Made by a program: the position numbers and the translations under genes. A model generated the notes under the pieces. It made no database searches. It had not been told where the DNA came from and saw only the letters and a program-made list of their open reading frames with translations. Positions 40,886 to 50,297 of a stretch of 64,000 nt of DNA are shown in pieces. The stretch is taken from NCBI RefSeq assembly GCF_029945925.1, contig NZ_JAQSDN010000049.1, positions 33,679 through 97,678 on the forward strand, read 5' to 3'. Each line of letters opens with the position of its first letter. Within the stretch, counting starts at the first letter, position 1. The stretch is from Polaromonas sp. (lineage in GTDB: Bacteria; Pseudomonadota; Gammaproteobacteria; Burkholderiales; Burkholderiaceae_C).

Positions 40886-41956
40886 ATGGCAACCATGCGC
40901 ACCCCCATCGAGAGCGGCGTACCCGATAACAAGCAGTACCTGCATCCGCTGATGCTCAAGAACTACGGTAACTGGAAGTACCACGACCGGCCCCGGCCGG
41001 GTGTTTTGCACCATGTGTCGCACACCGGCGACGAAATCTGGACGGTGCGCGCCGGCACGCAGCGTCAGATGGACCTGTTCACCATCCGAAAGCTGTGCGA
41101 CATTGCCGACGCCTATGCCGATGGCCATGTGCGCTTCACGATTCGCAGCAACATCGAGTACATGGTCTCCGACCCCGCGCGCGTGGCTCCGTTGGTTGAA
41201 GCGCTCACCAGCAATGGCTTTCCGGTGGGCGGCACCGGCAATTCCGTATCGGCGATTGCGCACACCCAGGGCTGGCTGCACTGCGACATTCCGGGCACCG
41301 ACGCCTCGGGCGCGGTCAAGGCCCTGATGGACGACCTGCATGCCGAGTTCATCAAGGAAGAAATGCCCAATCGGGTGCATCTGTCCACCTCGTGCTGCGA
41401 GATCAACTGCGGCGGTCAGGCGGACATCGCGATCATCATCCAGCACACCAAGCCGCCCAAAATCAACCATGATCTGGTGGCCAATATGTGCGAACGCCCC
41501 ACCGTGGTGGCGCGTTGCCCGGTTGCGGCCATCCGGCCCGCCATGGTCAATGGCAAGCCGTCGCTGGAAATTGATGAAGCCAAATGCATGTGCTGCGGTG
41601 CCTGCTATCCACCCTGTCCTCCGATGCAGATCAACGACCCCGAGCACAGCAAGCTGGCGATCTGGGTGGGTGGCAAGAACTCCAATGCGCGCGGCAAACC
41701 TACCTTCATGAAGATGGTGGCCTCGGGTCTGCCCAACAACCCGCCGCGCTGGCCCGAGGTGTCGGCCATGGTCAAGAAAATTCTCTACACCTACAAGGAA
41801 GATGCGCGTTCCTGGGAGCGGGTGTCGGACTGGATCGAGCGCATCGGCTGGCCGCAATTTTTCGAGAAGTGCGATCTGCCCTTTACCAAGTACCTGATTG
41901 ATGACTGGCGCGGCGCCCGCTCCAGCCTGAATGCTTCAACCCACATCCGTTTTTGA
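40886..41956 (+). CDS. dsrB: reverse-type dissimilatory sulfite reductase beta subunit
   Basis: A 356-residue beta subunit, partner of DsrA in an alpha2beta2 enzyme carrying the catalytic siroheme. Visible motifs are TSCCEINCGGQADIAI for the siroheme-coupled cluster and the ferredoxin ligands in CMCCGACYPPCPPMQI. The start MATMRTPIESGVPDNKQYLHP and the closing WPQFFEKCDLPFTKYLIDDWRG are typical of DsrB. It follows dsrA by 27 bases. Together with DsrA it accepts DsrC persulfide or trisulfide and releases sulfite. Confidence 0.97.
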   Translation: MATMRTPIESGVPDNKQYLHPLMLKNYGNWKYHDRPRPGVLHHVSHTGDEIWTVRAGTQRQMDLFTIRKLCDIADAYADGHVRFTIRSNIEYMVSDPARVAPLVEALTSNGFPVGGTGNSVSAIAHTQGWLHCDIPGTDASGAVKALMDDLHAEFIKEEMPNRVHLSTSCCEINCGGQADIAIIIQHTKPPKINHDLVANMCERPTVVARCPVAAIRPAMVNGKPSLEIDEAKCMCCGACYPPCPPMQINDPEHSKLAIWVGGKNSNARGKPTFMKMVASGLPNNPPRWPEVSAMVKKILYTYKEDARSWERVSDWIERIGWPQFFEKCDLPFTKYLIDDWRGARSSLNASTHIRF

Positions 41957-41978
41957 CTGATACCGGAATAAACCCACC

Positions 41979-42338
41979 ATGAAATTCGGTTTACTTGTGA
42001 GCGAAGGGCCCTATACGCACCAGGCGTCCGACACGGCCTATCAGTTCGCGGCAGCGGTGTTGGCCAAAGGCCATGAAATCCAGCGCGTGTTTTTTTACCA
42101 CGACGGTGTCAATAACGCGACCCGCCTCACCGAGCCACCGCAGGACGACCGCCATGTGGTGAACCGCTGGTCAGCCCTGGCTGCAGAGCACAAGGTGGAC
42201 CTGGTGGTGTGTGTGGCGGCGGCCTTGCGCCGTGGCATCAAGGAAGAAGTTCTGGCGCCGGGCTTTCGCATCTCGGGTTTGGGCCAACTGGCGGATAGCG
42301 GCATCAAGGCCGATCGCCTGATCACGTTTGGCGACTAA
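41979..42338 (+). CDS. dsrE: sulfurtransferase subunit DsrE
   Basis: A 119-residue subunit of the hexameric DsrEFH sulfur carrier. The active cysteine sits in VDLVVCVAAALRRGI, the position used for persulfide transfer to DsrC in Allochromatium. DsrEFH with this cysteine is a marker of sulfur-oxidising organisms. The start follows dsrB by 22 bases and dsrF begins 24 bases downstream. Confidence 0.95.
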   Translation: MKFGLLVSEGPYTHQASDTAYQFAAAVLAKGHEIQRVFFYHDGVNNATRLTEPPQDDRHVVNRWSALAAEHKVDLVVCVAAALRRGIKEEVLAPGFRISGLGQLADSGIKADRLITFGD

Positions 42339-42362
42339 TTGACTACAGGGAAGACACCCGAC

Positions 42363-42758
42363 ATGAGTGAACAGCAAACAAATCCGGCGGCCGGCCCCAA
42401 AGTGAAGAAATTCATGTTCGTGAACCGCAAGGCACCCTACGGCACCATTTATGCCCTGGAAAGCCTGGAGGTTGTCTTGATCACCGCCACTTTTGATCAG
42501 GACGTGAGCCTTGTGTTCATCGACGACGGTGTCTATGAACTGGTCAAGGGACAACAAACCAAGGGCATAGGGATCAAGAACTTCTCACCCAGCTACCGTG
42601 CGCTCGACGGCTACGACGTGGAAAAGCTTTATGTCGATAGCACCTCGCTGGCGCAGCGCGGGTTGACCGAAAAGGACCTGCTGGTTCCCGTCGAAGTGCT
42701 CGACGCCCAGCAAATGGGTCAGCTCATGCAGCAACAGGACGTGATCCTGAGCTTCTGA
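42363..42758 (+). CDS. dsrF: sulfur-relay subunit DsrF
   Basis: A 131-residue DsrF when started at the ATG 42363 (MSEQQTNPAAGPKVKKFMFV); the track uses a TTG 24 bases upstream. A GGGAAG ribosome-binding site supports the ATG. The fold core is VNRKAPYGTIYALESLEVVL and SLVFIDDGVYELVKGQQ. It lacks a catalytic cysteine, as DsrF usually does, and serves as a structural part of DsrEFH. Confidence 0.95.
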   Translation: MSEQQTNPAAGPKVKKFMFVNRKAPYGTIYALESLEVVLITATFDQDVSLVFIDDGVYELVKGQQTKGIGIKNFSPSYRALDGYDVEKLYVDSTSLAQRGLTEKDLLVPVEVLDAQQMGQLMQQQDVILSF

Positions 42759-42776
42759 AAACAAAGGACAAGACCC

Positions 42777-43076
42777 ATGTTGCACATCATCAATAAATCG
42801 CCTTTCCAGACCAGCACCCTGGACACTTGTTTGCGCATGGCCCAAGCCGGCAACGCCGTGCTGTTCATTGAAGACGGCATTTACGCCGCTACCGCAGGCA
42901 GCGCTGCCGAATCCCGTGTGCGCCAGGCCTGCACCACGCTCAAGGTCTATGCCTTGCAAGCCGACATGGATGCCCGCGGCGTGACTGGAAAACTGATCGA
43001 CGGCGTCACGCTGGTCGACTACGGCGGCTTTGTGGACCTGGCCGTGGGACACAAGACCTCGCACTCGTGGCTGTGA
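42777..43076 (+). CDS. dsrH: sulfur-relay subunit DsrH
   Basis: A 99-residue DsrH/TusB-like protein starting MLHIINKSPFQTSTLDTCLRMA with the conserved cysteine C18 or so in LDTCLRMAQAG and the core LFIEDGIYAATAG. It completes the DsrEFH sulfurtransferase. It lies 18 bases after dsrF and 41 bases before dsrC. Assignment follows sequence pattern and gene order. Confidence 0.95.
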   Translation: MLHIINKSPFQTSTLDTCLRMAQAGNAVLFIEDGIYAATAGSAAESRVRQACTTLKVYALQADMDARGVTGKLIDGVTLVDYGGFVDLAVGHKTSHSWL

Positions 43077-43117
43077 GCTGAACACGATTCGCTACCCCTT
43101 TTTTACTGGAGAAATAC

Positions 43118-43450
43118 ATGAGCTTTGAGATCAACGGCAAGACCTACGACACCGACGAAGAGGGCTACCTACTGAATCTGGCCGACTGGACCACCGATGC
43201 CGCCGCGCATCTGGCGGAAGAAGAAAAAGTGGCGCTGACCGACAACCACTGGGAAGTGATCAACTTCCTGCGCGAGTATTACAACGAGTACCAGATTGCG
43301 CCCGCCGTGCGCGTGCTGACCAAGGCCATCGGCAAGCAGTTTGGTGAAGAAAAAGGCAACAGCAAGTACCTGTATGACCTGTTTCCCTATGGCCCGGCCA
43401 AGCAGGCCTGCAAGATCGCCGGTCTGCCCAAACCCACCGGTTGTATCTGA
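43118..43450 (+). CDS. dsrC: sulfur carrier DsrC (canonical, two cysteines)
   Basis: A 110-residue DsrC with the flexible C-terminal arm KQACKIAGLPKPTGCI. Both functional cysteines are present: CysB (C98) and the penultimate CysA (C109), eleven residues apart. DsrC carries sulfur from DsrEFH to DsrAB and is reoxidised by the membrane complex DsrMKJOP. The fold core is EINGKTYDTDEEGYLLNLADW and LTDNHWEVINFLREYYNEY. It is one of three DsrC-like domains in the window, and the only one with cysteines. Confidence 0.97.
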   Translation: MSFEINGKTYDTDEEGYLLNLADWTTDAAAHLAEEEKVALTDNHWEVINFLREYYNEYQIAPAVRVLTKAIGKQFGEEKGNSKYLYDLFPYGPAKQACKIAGLPKPTGCI

Positions 43451-43508
43451 ATGAAGAAGCGGTATTCCCCCGGTTTCTGACACGTCGATTAACCCCCCGG
43501 TACCACCC

Positions 43509-44243
43509 ATGTCGCTGCTGACGATTTTCTATGCGGTCCTGTTCTACGTCGCCTCCCTGGTGTTCGTCGTCGGATTGACGCTGAAGATTCGCAGCTACGC
43601 GAAAACGCCGGCGCCACTGAGGATTCCCACCACACCAGCGCCTATGACTTCCGCCGGTGTGGGCTGGCGCATGGCCCGCGAGGTTGTGTTTTTCGAGAGC
43701 CTGTTCAAGTCCAGCAAGTGGACCTGGATCTTCGGCTGGACTTTTCATGCCGCGCTGCTGCTGGTGCTGCTGCGCCACCTGCGGTATTTTCAGGAGCCGG
43801 TGTGGTTGCCTGTCGTCTTGATCCAGCCTTTTGGCACTTATGCGGGCTTTGCTTTTGTTGCGGCCCTGGGCGGCTTGTGGGCACGGCGCTGGCTGGTGGA
43901 TCGCGTGCGCTACATCTCCACGCCGTCCGACCATTTGATGCTTGCCTTGCTGCTGGCCATCGGAATGACCGGGCTCGGTATGCGCTTTGTGGCGCATACC
44001 GACATCGTCGCCGTCAAGGCATTCATGCTCGGCCTGATGCGGTTTGACTGGCAGCCCTTGCCGACCGACCCGGTGCTGCTGGTGCATCTGGCGCTGGTTG
44101 CACTGCTCATGATCATCTTTCCCATCAGCAAGCTGTTGCATGCACCAGGCCTGTTTTTCAGCCCCACCCGCAATCAGGCCGACAACGCCCGCGAAGTCCG
44201 GCATGTCTCGGCCTGGGCCGCCGCGCTGGACAAACGACCCTGA
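43509..44243 (+). CDS. dsrM: DsrM membrane cytochrome b-like subunit
   Basis: A 244-residue inner-membrane protein of the NarI-like diheme cytochrome b family. Hydrophobic segments include LTIFYAVLFYVASLVFVVGL, TFHAALLLVLLRHL, FGTYAGFAFVAALGG and HLMLALLLAIGMTGLGM; histidines in these (FHAALL, RHLRYF, HLALVALL) are candidate heme ligands. DsrM exchanges electrons between quinones and DsrK in the DsrMKJOP complex. It starts 58 bases after dsrC. Confidence 0.94.
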   Translation: MSLLTIFYAVLFYVASLVFVVGLTLKIRSYAKTPAPLRIPTTPAPMTSAGVGWRMAREVVFFESLFKSSKWTWIFGWTFHAALLLVLLRHLRYFQEPVWLPVVLIQPFGTYAGFAFVAALGGLWARRWLVDRVRYISTPSDHLMLALLLAIGMTGLGMRFVAHTDIVAVKAFMLGLMRFDWQPLPTDPVLLVHLALVALLMIIFPISKLLHAPGLFFSPTRNQADNAREVRHVSAWAAALDKRP

Positions 44244-44258
44244 GCACCCACCATCATC

Positions 44259-45752
44259 ATGGCCACCGCCGCATTTGAAACCCCCAAGCTCAAGAGCTAC
44301 CCGGTCATCCCGCTGGTACAGGTGGGGGCCACGTCGCACCTCAAACCTTTTGTGGCGGGTGCGCCGATTCAGAAGGCGCTTGGCTTCCCCGAAGAACTGG
44401 TGGAGGACTGGCAGGCAAAAGCCCTGGCCAAAATGGGCGAGCTGCTGGGCAAATACCGCTCGCTTCAGGTCTATATGGACGCCTGCGTGCATTGCGGCGC
44501 CTGCTCTGACAAGTGCCACTATTTTCTGGGCACCGGAGACCCGAAGAACATGCCGGTGGCGCGCCAGGATCTGATGCGCAAGATCTACCGGCGTTACTTC
44601 ACGTTTGCGGGCAAGTGGTTCCCCAAGCTGGTGGGTGCGGTAGACCTGACGCGCGAAGTGCTCGACGAGTGGTACAGCTATTTCAACCAGTGCTCGGAAT
44701 GCCGTCGCTGCTCGGTGTTCTGCCCTTACGGCATCGACACTGCCGAGGTCACCATGGCCGCCCGCGAGATCATGGACTCCATCGGCATGGGGCAAAAATA
44801 CTCGAACGAAATCATCGGCAAGGTGCACCGCATCGGCAACAACCTGGGTATCCCGGGGCCGGCGCTGGAAAACACGCTGGAAGGCCTGGAAGAAGACACC
44901 AAAGACGAAACCGGTCTGGACATCAAGTTCCCGCTTGACGTCAAGGGCGCCGAGGTATTGCTGATAACGCCTTCGGCCGACTTCTTCTCCGAACCCCACG
45001 TGGAGAGCCTGATCGGCTACGCGAAGGTGTTCCACGCCGCGGGGATCAGCTGGACGCTGAGTTCGCACGCCTCGGAGGCTGGCAATTTCGGCATGTTCAT
45101 CGGCAACTACGAGCAGATGCGCAATATTTCTTTGCGGGTGCGTGAAGCCGCACTGGAACTCGGGGTCAAGCGCATCGTGGTGGGCGAGTGCGGTCATGCC
45201 TGGCGTGTCGCTTACAGCTTCTGGAACACGCTGATTGGACCTTTCGACTATCTCGATCAACGTTACCCGGTGCCGCAGCATATCTGCGAGTTCACCGATG
45301 ACCTGATTCAGCGCGGCGCGCTCAGCTTCAACAAAGACGCCAACGACGATCGGATCATCACCTTCCATGATTCCTGCAACGTGGCGCGTGCCTCGCGCAT
45401 GGGCAACATGCCGGGCGGACAGTTCATCATTCCGCGGCGAATCATCACGTCCGTGGCCAATCGCTTCCATGACATGGCGCCGCAAACCATCCATGAAAGC
45501 ACTTTTTGCTGCGGGGGTGGCGGTGGCTTGCTGACGGACGATCTGATGGAGTTGCGCGTCAAGGGTGCATTGCCTCGCATGGAGGCCTTGAAGAACGTCG
45601 TGGACGACCACGGCGTGAATTTCATGGCCACGATCTGCGCCATTTGCAAAGCCCAATTCACCAAGGTATTGCCCTACTACGGCTTCAACATGAGCATGGT
45701 GGGTGGTGTGCACCAGCTGGTCAGCAAGGCGATCCGCCTGGGTGACAAGTAG
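44259..45752 (+). CDS. dsrK: DsrK iron-sulfur protein (HdrD-like)
   Basis: A 497-residue cytoplasmic-side subunit of DsrMKJOP. Two [4Fe-4S] ferredoxin sites are CVHCGACSDKCHYF and CSECRRCSVFCPYG. Two CCG-type domains follow: GECGHAWRVAYSFWN, then FCCGGGGGLLTDDL with a distal ICAICKAQF. The CCG cluster handles the DsrC trisulfide, coupling its redox change to DsrM. It lies 15 bases after dsrM. The 855-residue minus ORF over this region is a shadow. Confidence 0.96.
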   Translation: MATAAFETPKLKSYPVIPLVQVGATSHLKPFVAGAPIQKALGFPEELVEDWQAKALAKMGELLGKYRSLQVYMDACVHCGACSDKCHYFLGTGDPKNMPVARQDLMRKIYRRYFTFAGKWFPKLVGAVDLTREVLDEWYSYFNQCSECRRCSVFCPYGIDTAEVTMAAREIMDSIGMGQKYSNEIIGKVHRIGNNLGIPGPALENTLEGLEEDTKDETGLDIKFPLDVKGAEVLLITPSADFFSEPHVESLIGYAKVFHAAGISWTLSSHASEAGNFGMFIGNYEQMRNISLRVREAALELGVKRIVVGECGHAWRVAYSFWNTLIGPFDYLDQRYPVPQHICEFTDDLIQRGALSFNKDANDDRIITFHDSCNVARASRMGNMPGGQFIIPRRIITSVANRFHDMAPQTIHESTFCCGGGGGLLTDDLMELRVKGALPRMEALKNVVDDHGVNFMATICAICKAQFTKVLPYYGFNMSMVGGVHQLVSKAIRLGDK

Positions 45753-45795
45753 CCCCGCCCGCTTGCTGCAAATACAAACATCAGGAGACTCCAAC

Positions 45796-47754
45796 ATGTC
45801 CGCGCCCAATGAATCCGTCGCCGTCAAACCACTGACCTTCCGTCGCTACAAGGACGGCGACGACAAGGTCGGGTCCTGGCAAAAAGAGATTTTTGATGCA
45901 GGCCACTCGCACAAGTGTCCCACCTACATTCAAAGCACGCCACCGTGTCAGGGCAGCTGCCCCGCCGGTGAGGACATTCGCGGCTACCTCAACATCGTGC
46001 GCGGCATCGAGAAGCCGCCCACTGGCATGGTCTGGCAGGAATACGCATTCCGCCGGCTGACGCAGGCCAACCCCTTCCCCTCCGTCATGGGGCGGGTTTG
46101 TCCGGCCCCCTGCGAGTCAGGTTGCAACCGCAACCAGGTGGAGGATTTCGTCGGCATCAACTCCGTCGAACACTTCCTGGGCGACTACGCGATTGAAAAT
46201 GGACTCGCTTACCCCAAGCCGACCACCCAGACCGGGAAAAAAGTTGCCGTGATAGGCGGCGGGCCGGCTGGCTTGTCAACGGCGTACCAATTGGCACTCA
46301 AGGGACACGAAGTCACCGTATTCGATGAGCGTGCAGAGCTCGGCGGCATGATGCGTTATGGCATTCCGGGCTTTCGCACGCCGCGTGATGTGCTGGACGC
46401 CGAGATCCAGCGTATTCTGGACCTGGGCGTCAAAACGCGCATGAACTGCCGCATCGGCACCGACATCAGCATGGCCCAGATTCGTGCTGAATTCGACGCG
46501 GTGTTTCTGGGGCTGGGTGCACAAGCCGGTCGTGCCTTGCCGGTCGAGGGTGCGGACGCGCCCAACTGCGTGACGGCTACCTCCTTCCTCAAGGCCTTCA
46601 ATGATGGCCGTCTGCGCCATGTGGGCAAGCGCGTCGTGGTGGTCGGGGGTGGCGATACGTCGATTGACGTCGCCACGGTGGCGCGCCGCCTGGGTCACAT
46701 CGACAAGATACACGAGTCCGATCGACCCGAGCGCGCCATTGCCGGCCATGTGGCACACGATGTGGCGGAGGCTTCGGCTCGCCAGGGCGCAGAGGTGACC
46801 TTGACCACCATCTTCTCCGTGGACAAGATGCAGGCTACCAAACACGAGGTCGAGCAAGCCCTGGCCGAAGGCATTGCCATCCGCGGCGGCATGGCCCCGG
46901 TGGCGGTGGTGCGCGGGCCGGACGGTCGCGCCATTGCACTGCGCGTGATGCAATGCGAGGCCAAGGTCGTGGGCGGGCGACTCGAGATCAGGAACATCGA
47001 GGGCACGGAAGAGGACATTCCCGCCGACCTGATCGTCTCGGCCATAGGCCAGGCGGTGGATTTCACCGGGCTGGACGAATTCAACAACGGCAAAGGTGCC
47101 ATCAGCAGCGACAAGAACTACCAGGTGCAGGGTCAGCCCGGATTTTTTGTGGGCGGCGACGTGGTACGCCCGCACCTGCTGACAACTGCGATCGGGCATG
47201 GCGCGATCGCGGCTGACGGCATTGACCGCTTTCTGCAGAACGAAGCGCTGGAGAAACGTCCCAAGATCGACGTGCATGCCTTTGATCTGAAGCGAAAGAT
47301 GCTGGAAAAGGGGTATGCCTTCAGTGAAGTGCACGAACCCATACGCGGCACGGACAAGAGCAGCGCAGCGATTCACAATTTTGACAACCGCTCGGACCGC
47401 TATGTGATTTCCCACAAGGAATTGTTCCTGGGCCACTTTCCGTACGTGGCGCGCAACCGCCGTGGCATGGTCACGCTGACTGCCGAGCAGGCACTGAATA
47501 ATTTCGAGGAGCGGCTGCAATCCCTTCTGGAGGCCCAGGCCGTCGCCGAGTCCAAGCGCTGCATGAGTTGTGGTCAGTGTTTCGAGTGCGACAACTGCGT
47601 GGTCTATTGCCCGCAGGTGGCGGTGTTCAAGGTGCCAAAATCCAAGTCCACGATGGGACGTTATGTGGACACCGACTACAGCAAGTGCATCGGCTGCCAC
47701 ATCTGCGCCGATGTCTGTCCCACCGGCTATATCCAGATGGGACTGGGAGATTAG
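45796..47754 (+). CDS. dsrL: NAD(P)H:acceptor oxidoreductase DsrL
   Basis: A 652-residue flavoprotein related to the glutamate synthase small subunit. Order: N-terminal Cys-rich domain (STPPCQGSCPAGEDIRGYL, GRVCPAPCESGCNRN), FAD site VAVIGGGPAGLSTAYQLAL, NAD(P) site VVVVGGGDTSIDVATVARRL, then a linker and C-terminal ferredoxin with CMSCGQCFECDNC and CIGCHICADVCPTGYIQMG. DsrL transfers electrons from DsrAB to NAD+ in sulfur oxidisers and is essential for the oxidative pathway in Allochromatium. The start with AGGAGACTCC is at 45796. Confidence 0.96.
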   Translation: MSAPNESVAVKPLTFRRYKDGDDKVGSWQKEIFDAGHSHKCPTYIQSTPPCQGSCPAGEDIRGYLNIVRGIEKPPTGMVWQEYAFRRLTQANPFPSVMGRVCPAPCESGCNRNQVEDFVGINSVEHFLGDYAIENGLAYPKPTTQTGKKVAVIGGGPAGLSTAYQLALKGHEVTVFDERAELGGMMRYGIPGFRTPRDVLDAEIQRILDLGVKTRMNCRIGTDISMAQIRAEFDAVFLGLGAQAGRALPVEGADAPNCVTATSFLKAFNDGRLRHVGKRVVVVGGGDTSIDVATVARRLGHIDKIHESDRPERAIAGHVAHDVAEASARQGAEVTLTTIFSVDKMQATKHEVEQALAEGIAIRGGMAPVAVVRGPDGRAIALRVMQCEAKVVGGRLEIRNIEGTEEDIPADLIVSAIGQAVDFTGLDEFNNGKGAISSDKNYQVQGQPGFFVGGDVVRPHLLTTAIGHGAIAADGIDRFLQNEALEKRPKIDVHAFDLKRKMLEKGYAFSEVHEPIRGTDKSSAAIHNFDNRSDRYVISHKELFLGHFPYVARNRRGMVTLTAEQALNNFEERLQSLLEAQAVAESKRCMSCGQCFECDNCVVYCPQVAVFKVPKSKSTMGRYVDTDYSKCIGCHICADVCPTGYIQMGLGD

Positions 47755-47758
47755 CGGT

Positions 47759-48265
47759 ATGGCTGAACTTGGCGCGCTTAGCCGGGCCGTTGCCGGAAGT
47801 TTGTGCAGTTTGGCCCTGTTGCTGCCTGCAGGTCCGGCAGCGTGGGCGCAGGCATTGGCGCCTTCTCCCGCGGCCAGCCGTGTGCCGCAGCCTGTGATCG
47901 AGCCGGCGCGTGGCGACAAATGTGTGGAAGACCCCGCATTCATGCGGCGTAACCACATGGAGCTGCTCAAGCACCAGCGCGACGACACACTGCGCGGCGG
48001 GATTCGCACCGGGAAGTACAGCCTGAAGGCCTGCATAGTCTGTCATGCCAGTCAAACCACTGGCAGTGTGACTGCAGCGAGCACCAACTTTTGCATCAAT
48101 TGTCATACCTACGCAGCGGTAAAAATTGACTGTTTCGGCTGCCACGCCAGCAAACCGCCCCAGACATCCTTCCATTCCCTGCTGCCCCAGCATGGCAAAC
48201 CAGGTGAGCCGCCGCTGAGTCTGCAATTGCGGCAGATGGTGATGCAGCAACAACTCAAGCCATGA
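47759..48265 (+). CDS. dsrJ: DsrJ triheme cytochrome c
   Basis: A 168-residue periplasmic cytochrome started at MAELGALSRAVAGSLCSLALLLPAGPAAWAQA, a clear signal peptide. Three heme attachment motifs, CIVCH, CINCH and CFGCH, match the triheme DsrJ of other organisms. An additional cysteine (GDKCVEDPAFMRRNH), conserved as a possible axial ligand, is present. It transfers electrons in the periplasmic part of DsrMKJOP. Its stop overlaps the dsrO start by ATGA. Confidence 0.95.
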   Translation: MAELGALSRAVAGSLCSLALLLPAGPAAWAQALAPSPAASRVPQPVIEPARGDKCVEDPAFMRRNHMELLKHQRDDTLRGGIRTGKYSLKACIVCHASQTTGSVTAASTNFCINCHTYAAVKIDCFGCHASKPPQTSFHSLLPQHGKPGEPPLSLQLRQMVMQQQLKP

Positions 48266-49041
48266 AGAAGGACAGCACAAGCCCATCGACCGGAACGACT
48301 GACGCCAAGACCGGTCGACGTGGTTTTCTGGGCGTCGCTGCAGCCGGTCTGGCGGGGGTCATGATCGCGCCCGGTGTCCGGCTGATCGAGATCGCGCAGG
48401 CCGGACCCCCAGCCAGCGCACCCAGCCCGGGTGCAAGTAACAAAGTCCGATGGGGCATGCTGATTGACAGCGGCAAATGCACCAGCGGCTGCACCGACTG
48501 CGTTACCGCTTGCAATACCGAAAATGGACTTTCGGGGGGCACCCGGACGACCGATTCACAGTGGATTCGGAAGATAGAAATCAAGGAAGTCCGGACCGGA
48601 AAAACGCAGTCTCTGCCCGTGATGTGCCAGCATTGTGCCGAGCCGCCTTGCGTGGATGTGTGTCCCACCGGCGCCTCCTTCAAGCGCGCAGACGGGATTG
48701 TGCTGGTGGACAAGCACACCTGCATTGGTTGCCGCTATTGCGTGATGGCCTGCCCGTACAAGGCGCGCTCCTTCGTCCATGAGCCGCAGAATGATCAGAA
48801 GCCGGATGTGCCGCGTGGCATGGGGACGGTGGAAGGTTGCACCCTGTGTGTGCACAAGGTGGACCGCGGCGAGCAACCCGCATGCGTCAGCGCCTGCTCC
48901 GACGCAGGTCATGGTGCCATGGTGTTTGGCGACCTGAACGACCCGAACAGCGAAATCTCCCGACGTGTGGCGAGTTACCCCTCGCGCCAGATTCGTGAAG
49001 ACCTGAATCTGAACACCGGTGTGCGCTACACCGGCATTTGA
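48262..49041 (+). CDS. dsrO: DsrO periplasmic ferredoxin-like protein
   Basis: A 259-residue protein exported by the Tat system: the signal has TGRRGFLGVAAAGLAGVMIAPG. Cysteine groups for four [4Fe-4S] clusters are visible, beginning KCTSGCTDCVTAC, then CQHCAEPPCVDVCP, CIGCRYCVMACPYK and CTLCVHKVD. DsrO links the triheme DsrJ to the membrane protein DsrP. It overlaps dsrJ and precedes dsrP by about 20 bases. Confidence 0.95.
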   Translation: MKKDSTSPSTGTTDAKTGRRGFLGVAAAGLAGVMIAPGVRLIEIAQAGPPASAPSPGASNKVRWGMLIDSGKCTSGCTDCVTACNTENGLSGGTRTTDSQWIRKIEIKEVRTGKTQSLPVMCQHCAEPPCVDVCPTGASFKRADGIVLVDKHTCIGCRYCVMACPYKARSFVHEPQNDQKPDVPRGMGTVEGCTLCVHKVDRGEQPACVSACSDAGHGAMVFGDLNDPNSEISRRVASYPSRQIREDLNLNTGVRYTGI

Positions 49042-49061
49042 AGCAACAAGGCATGATCCCC

Positions 49062-50285
49062 ATGAAAAGCACGCTGCGTGAACTGCAAGGCGCCAGTCCC
49101 GGCTACTACCTGTTGCTCGGGGGCTTGGCGCTGGTCACCTTGTCCGGCCTGGGGGCGGCCTGGTTCATGGAACACCATGGCCACATCGTGACCGGCATGA
49201 ACAACCAGGTCGTCTGGGGACTGCCCCACGTATTTGCGGTGTTTCTGGTGGTGGCCGCATCGGGCGCGCTGAATGTGGCCTCCATGGCCTCGGTATTCGG
49301 CAAGGCGGAATTCAAACCGCTGGGCCCGCTGTCCGGGCTGCTGGCGATCGCGTTGCTGCTCGGTGGCTTGACCGTGTTGATGCTCGATCTGGGCCGCCCC
49401 GACCGCTTGGTTGTGGCCATGACGCACTTCAACTTCAAGTCCATTTTCGCGTTGAACATCTTTCTCTATTCGGGATTCATGGGTTTTGTCATCGCCTATT
49501 TGTGGACCATGATGGAGCGGCGCATGAACCGCTACACGCCGCTGGCGGGTTTGTTCGCCTTTGTCTGGCGCATGGCGCTGACCACCGGGACCGGCTCGAT
49601 TTTTGGTTTTCTGGTGGCCCGTCAAGCCTATGATTCGGCACTGCTGGCACCCTTGTTCATTGCGCTGTCGCTCAGTTATGGCCTGGCCGTATTCATTCTG
49701 GTCCTGATGCTGGCTTTTCAGGGCAGTGGTCGCCCTCTGGGCGATGCATTGATGGCACGGTTTGCGCGGCTGCAGGTGATTTTTATTGCGGCAGGCCTTT
49801 ATTTTGTACTGGTCTATCACCTGACCAATCTGTACTTCACCAAGCACCACGATTTCGAACGCTTCATCCTGCTGGAAGGAGGCTTGCACACCATCCTGTT
49901 CTGGTTGGGTCAGGTGTTGCTGGGCGGTGTGCTGCCGATGCTGCTACTGTTGCATCCGCGCATTGGCCAGATGCGTTTGCGCATTGCAGCAAGCGCCACC
50001 CTGGTGGTGGGGGGAGGGTTTGCGCAGATGTACGTCACCATCATCGGTGGGCAAGCGTTCCCGCTGGTGTTGTTCCCTGGCCGGCAAGTGAGCAGCAGCT
50101 TTTTTGACGGCGTGGTAAATCCCTACTCGCCCAGCCTGCCGGAGTGGCTGCTGGGTTTTGGCGGCGTCGCCATCGCGGGCCTGATCGTCACACTGGCGTT
50201 GAAATTTCTGGGCTTTCTGCCCGAGCGCCTGGACGACGCCGCGCTACAGGCAAGCAGCGCAGCGAACGCGGCCGTGAGTACCTGA
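49062..50285 (+). CDS. dsrP: DsrP membrane quinone-interacting subunit (NrfD family)
   Basis: A 407-residue NrfD/PsrC-like integral membrane protein with about ten hydrophobic segments (for example YYLLLGGLALVTLSGLGAAW, HVFAVFLVVAASGALNVASM, LSGLLAIALLLGGLTVLML). I place the start at MKSTLRELQGASPG (49062), ten bases after AAGG; an in-frame ATG at 49053 is an alternative but too near the ribosome-binding site. DsrP interacts with quinones in DsrMKJOP. It is followed 12 bases later by dsrN. Confidence 0.93.
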   Translation: MKSTLRELQGASPGYYLLLGGLALVTLSGLGAAWFMEHHGHIVTGMNNQVVWGLPHVFAVFLVVAASGALNVASMASVFGKAEFKPLGPLSGLLAIALLLGGLTVLMLDLGRPDRLVVAMTHFNFKSIFALNIFLYSGFMGFVIAYLWTMMERRMNRYTPLAGLFAFVWRMALTTGTGSIFGFLVARQAYDSALLAPLFIALSLSYGLAVFILVLMLAFQGSGRPLGDALMARFARLQVIFIAAGLYFVLVYHLTNLYFTKHHDFERFILLEGGLHTILFWLGQVLLGGVLPMLLLLHPRIGQMRLRIAASATLVVGGGFAQMYVTIIGGQAFPLVLFPGRQVSSSFFDGVVNPYSPSLPEWLLGFGGVAIAGLIVTLALKFLGFLPERLDDAALQASSAANAAVST

Positions 50286-50297
50286 AACCGATCCGGC

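Noticed and set aside
39470-41857. 795-residue minus-strand ORF over dsrAB
   Set aside because: An antisense open frame caused by high GC at third positions; dsrA and dsrB on the plus strand have all catalytic motifs.
43260-45827. 855-residue minus-strand ORF over dsrM and dsrK
   Set aside because: Same effect; the translation is His/Gln/Arg-rich and has no recognisable domain.
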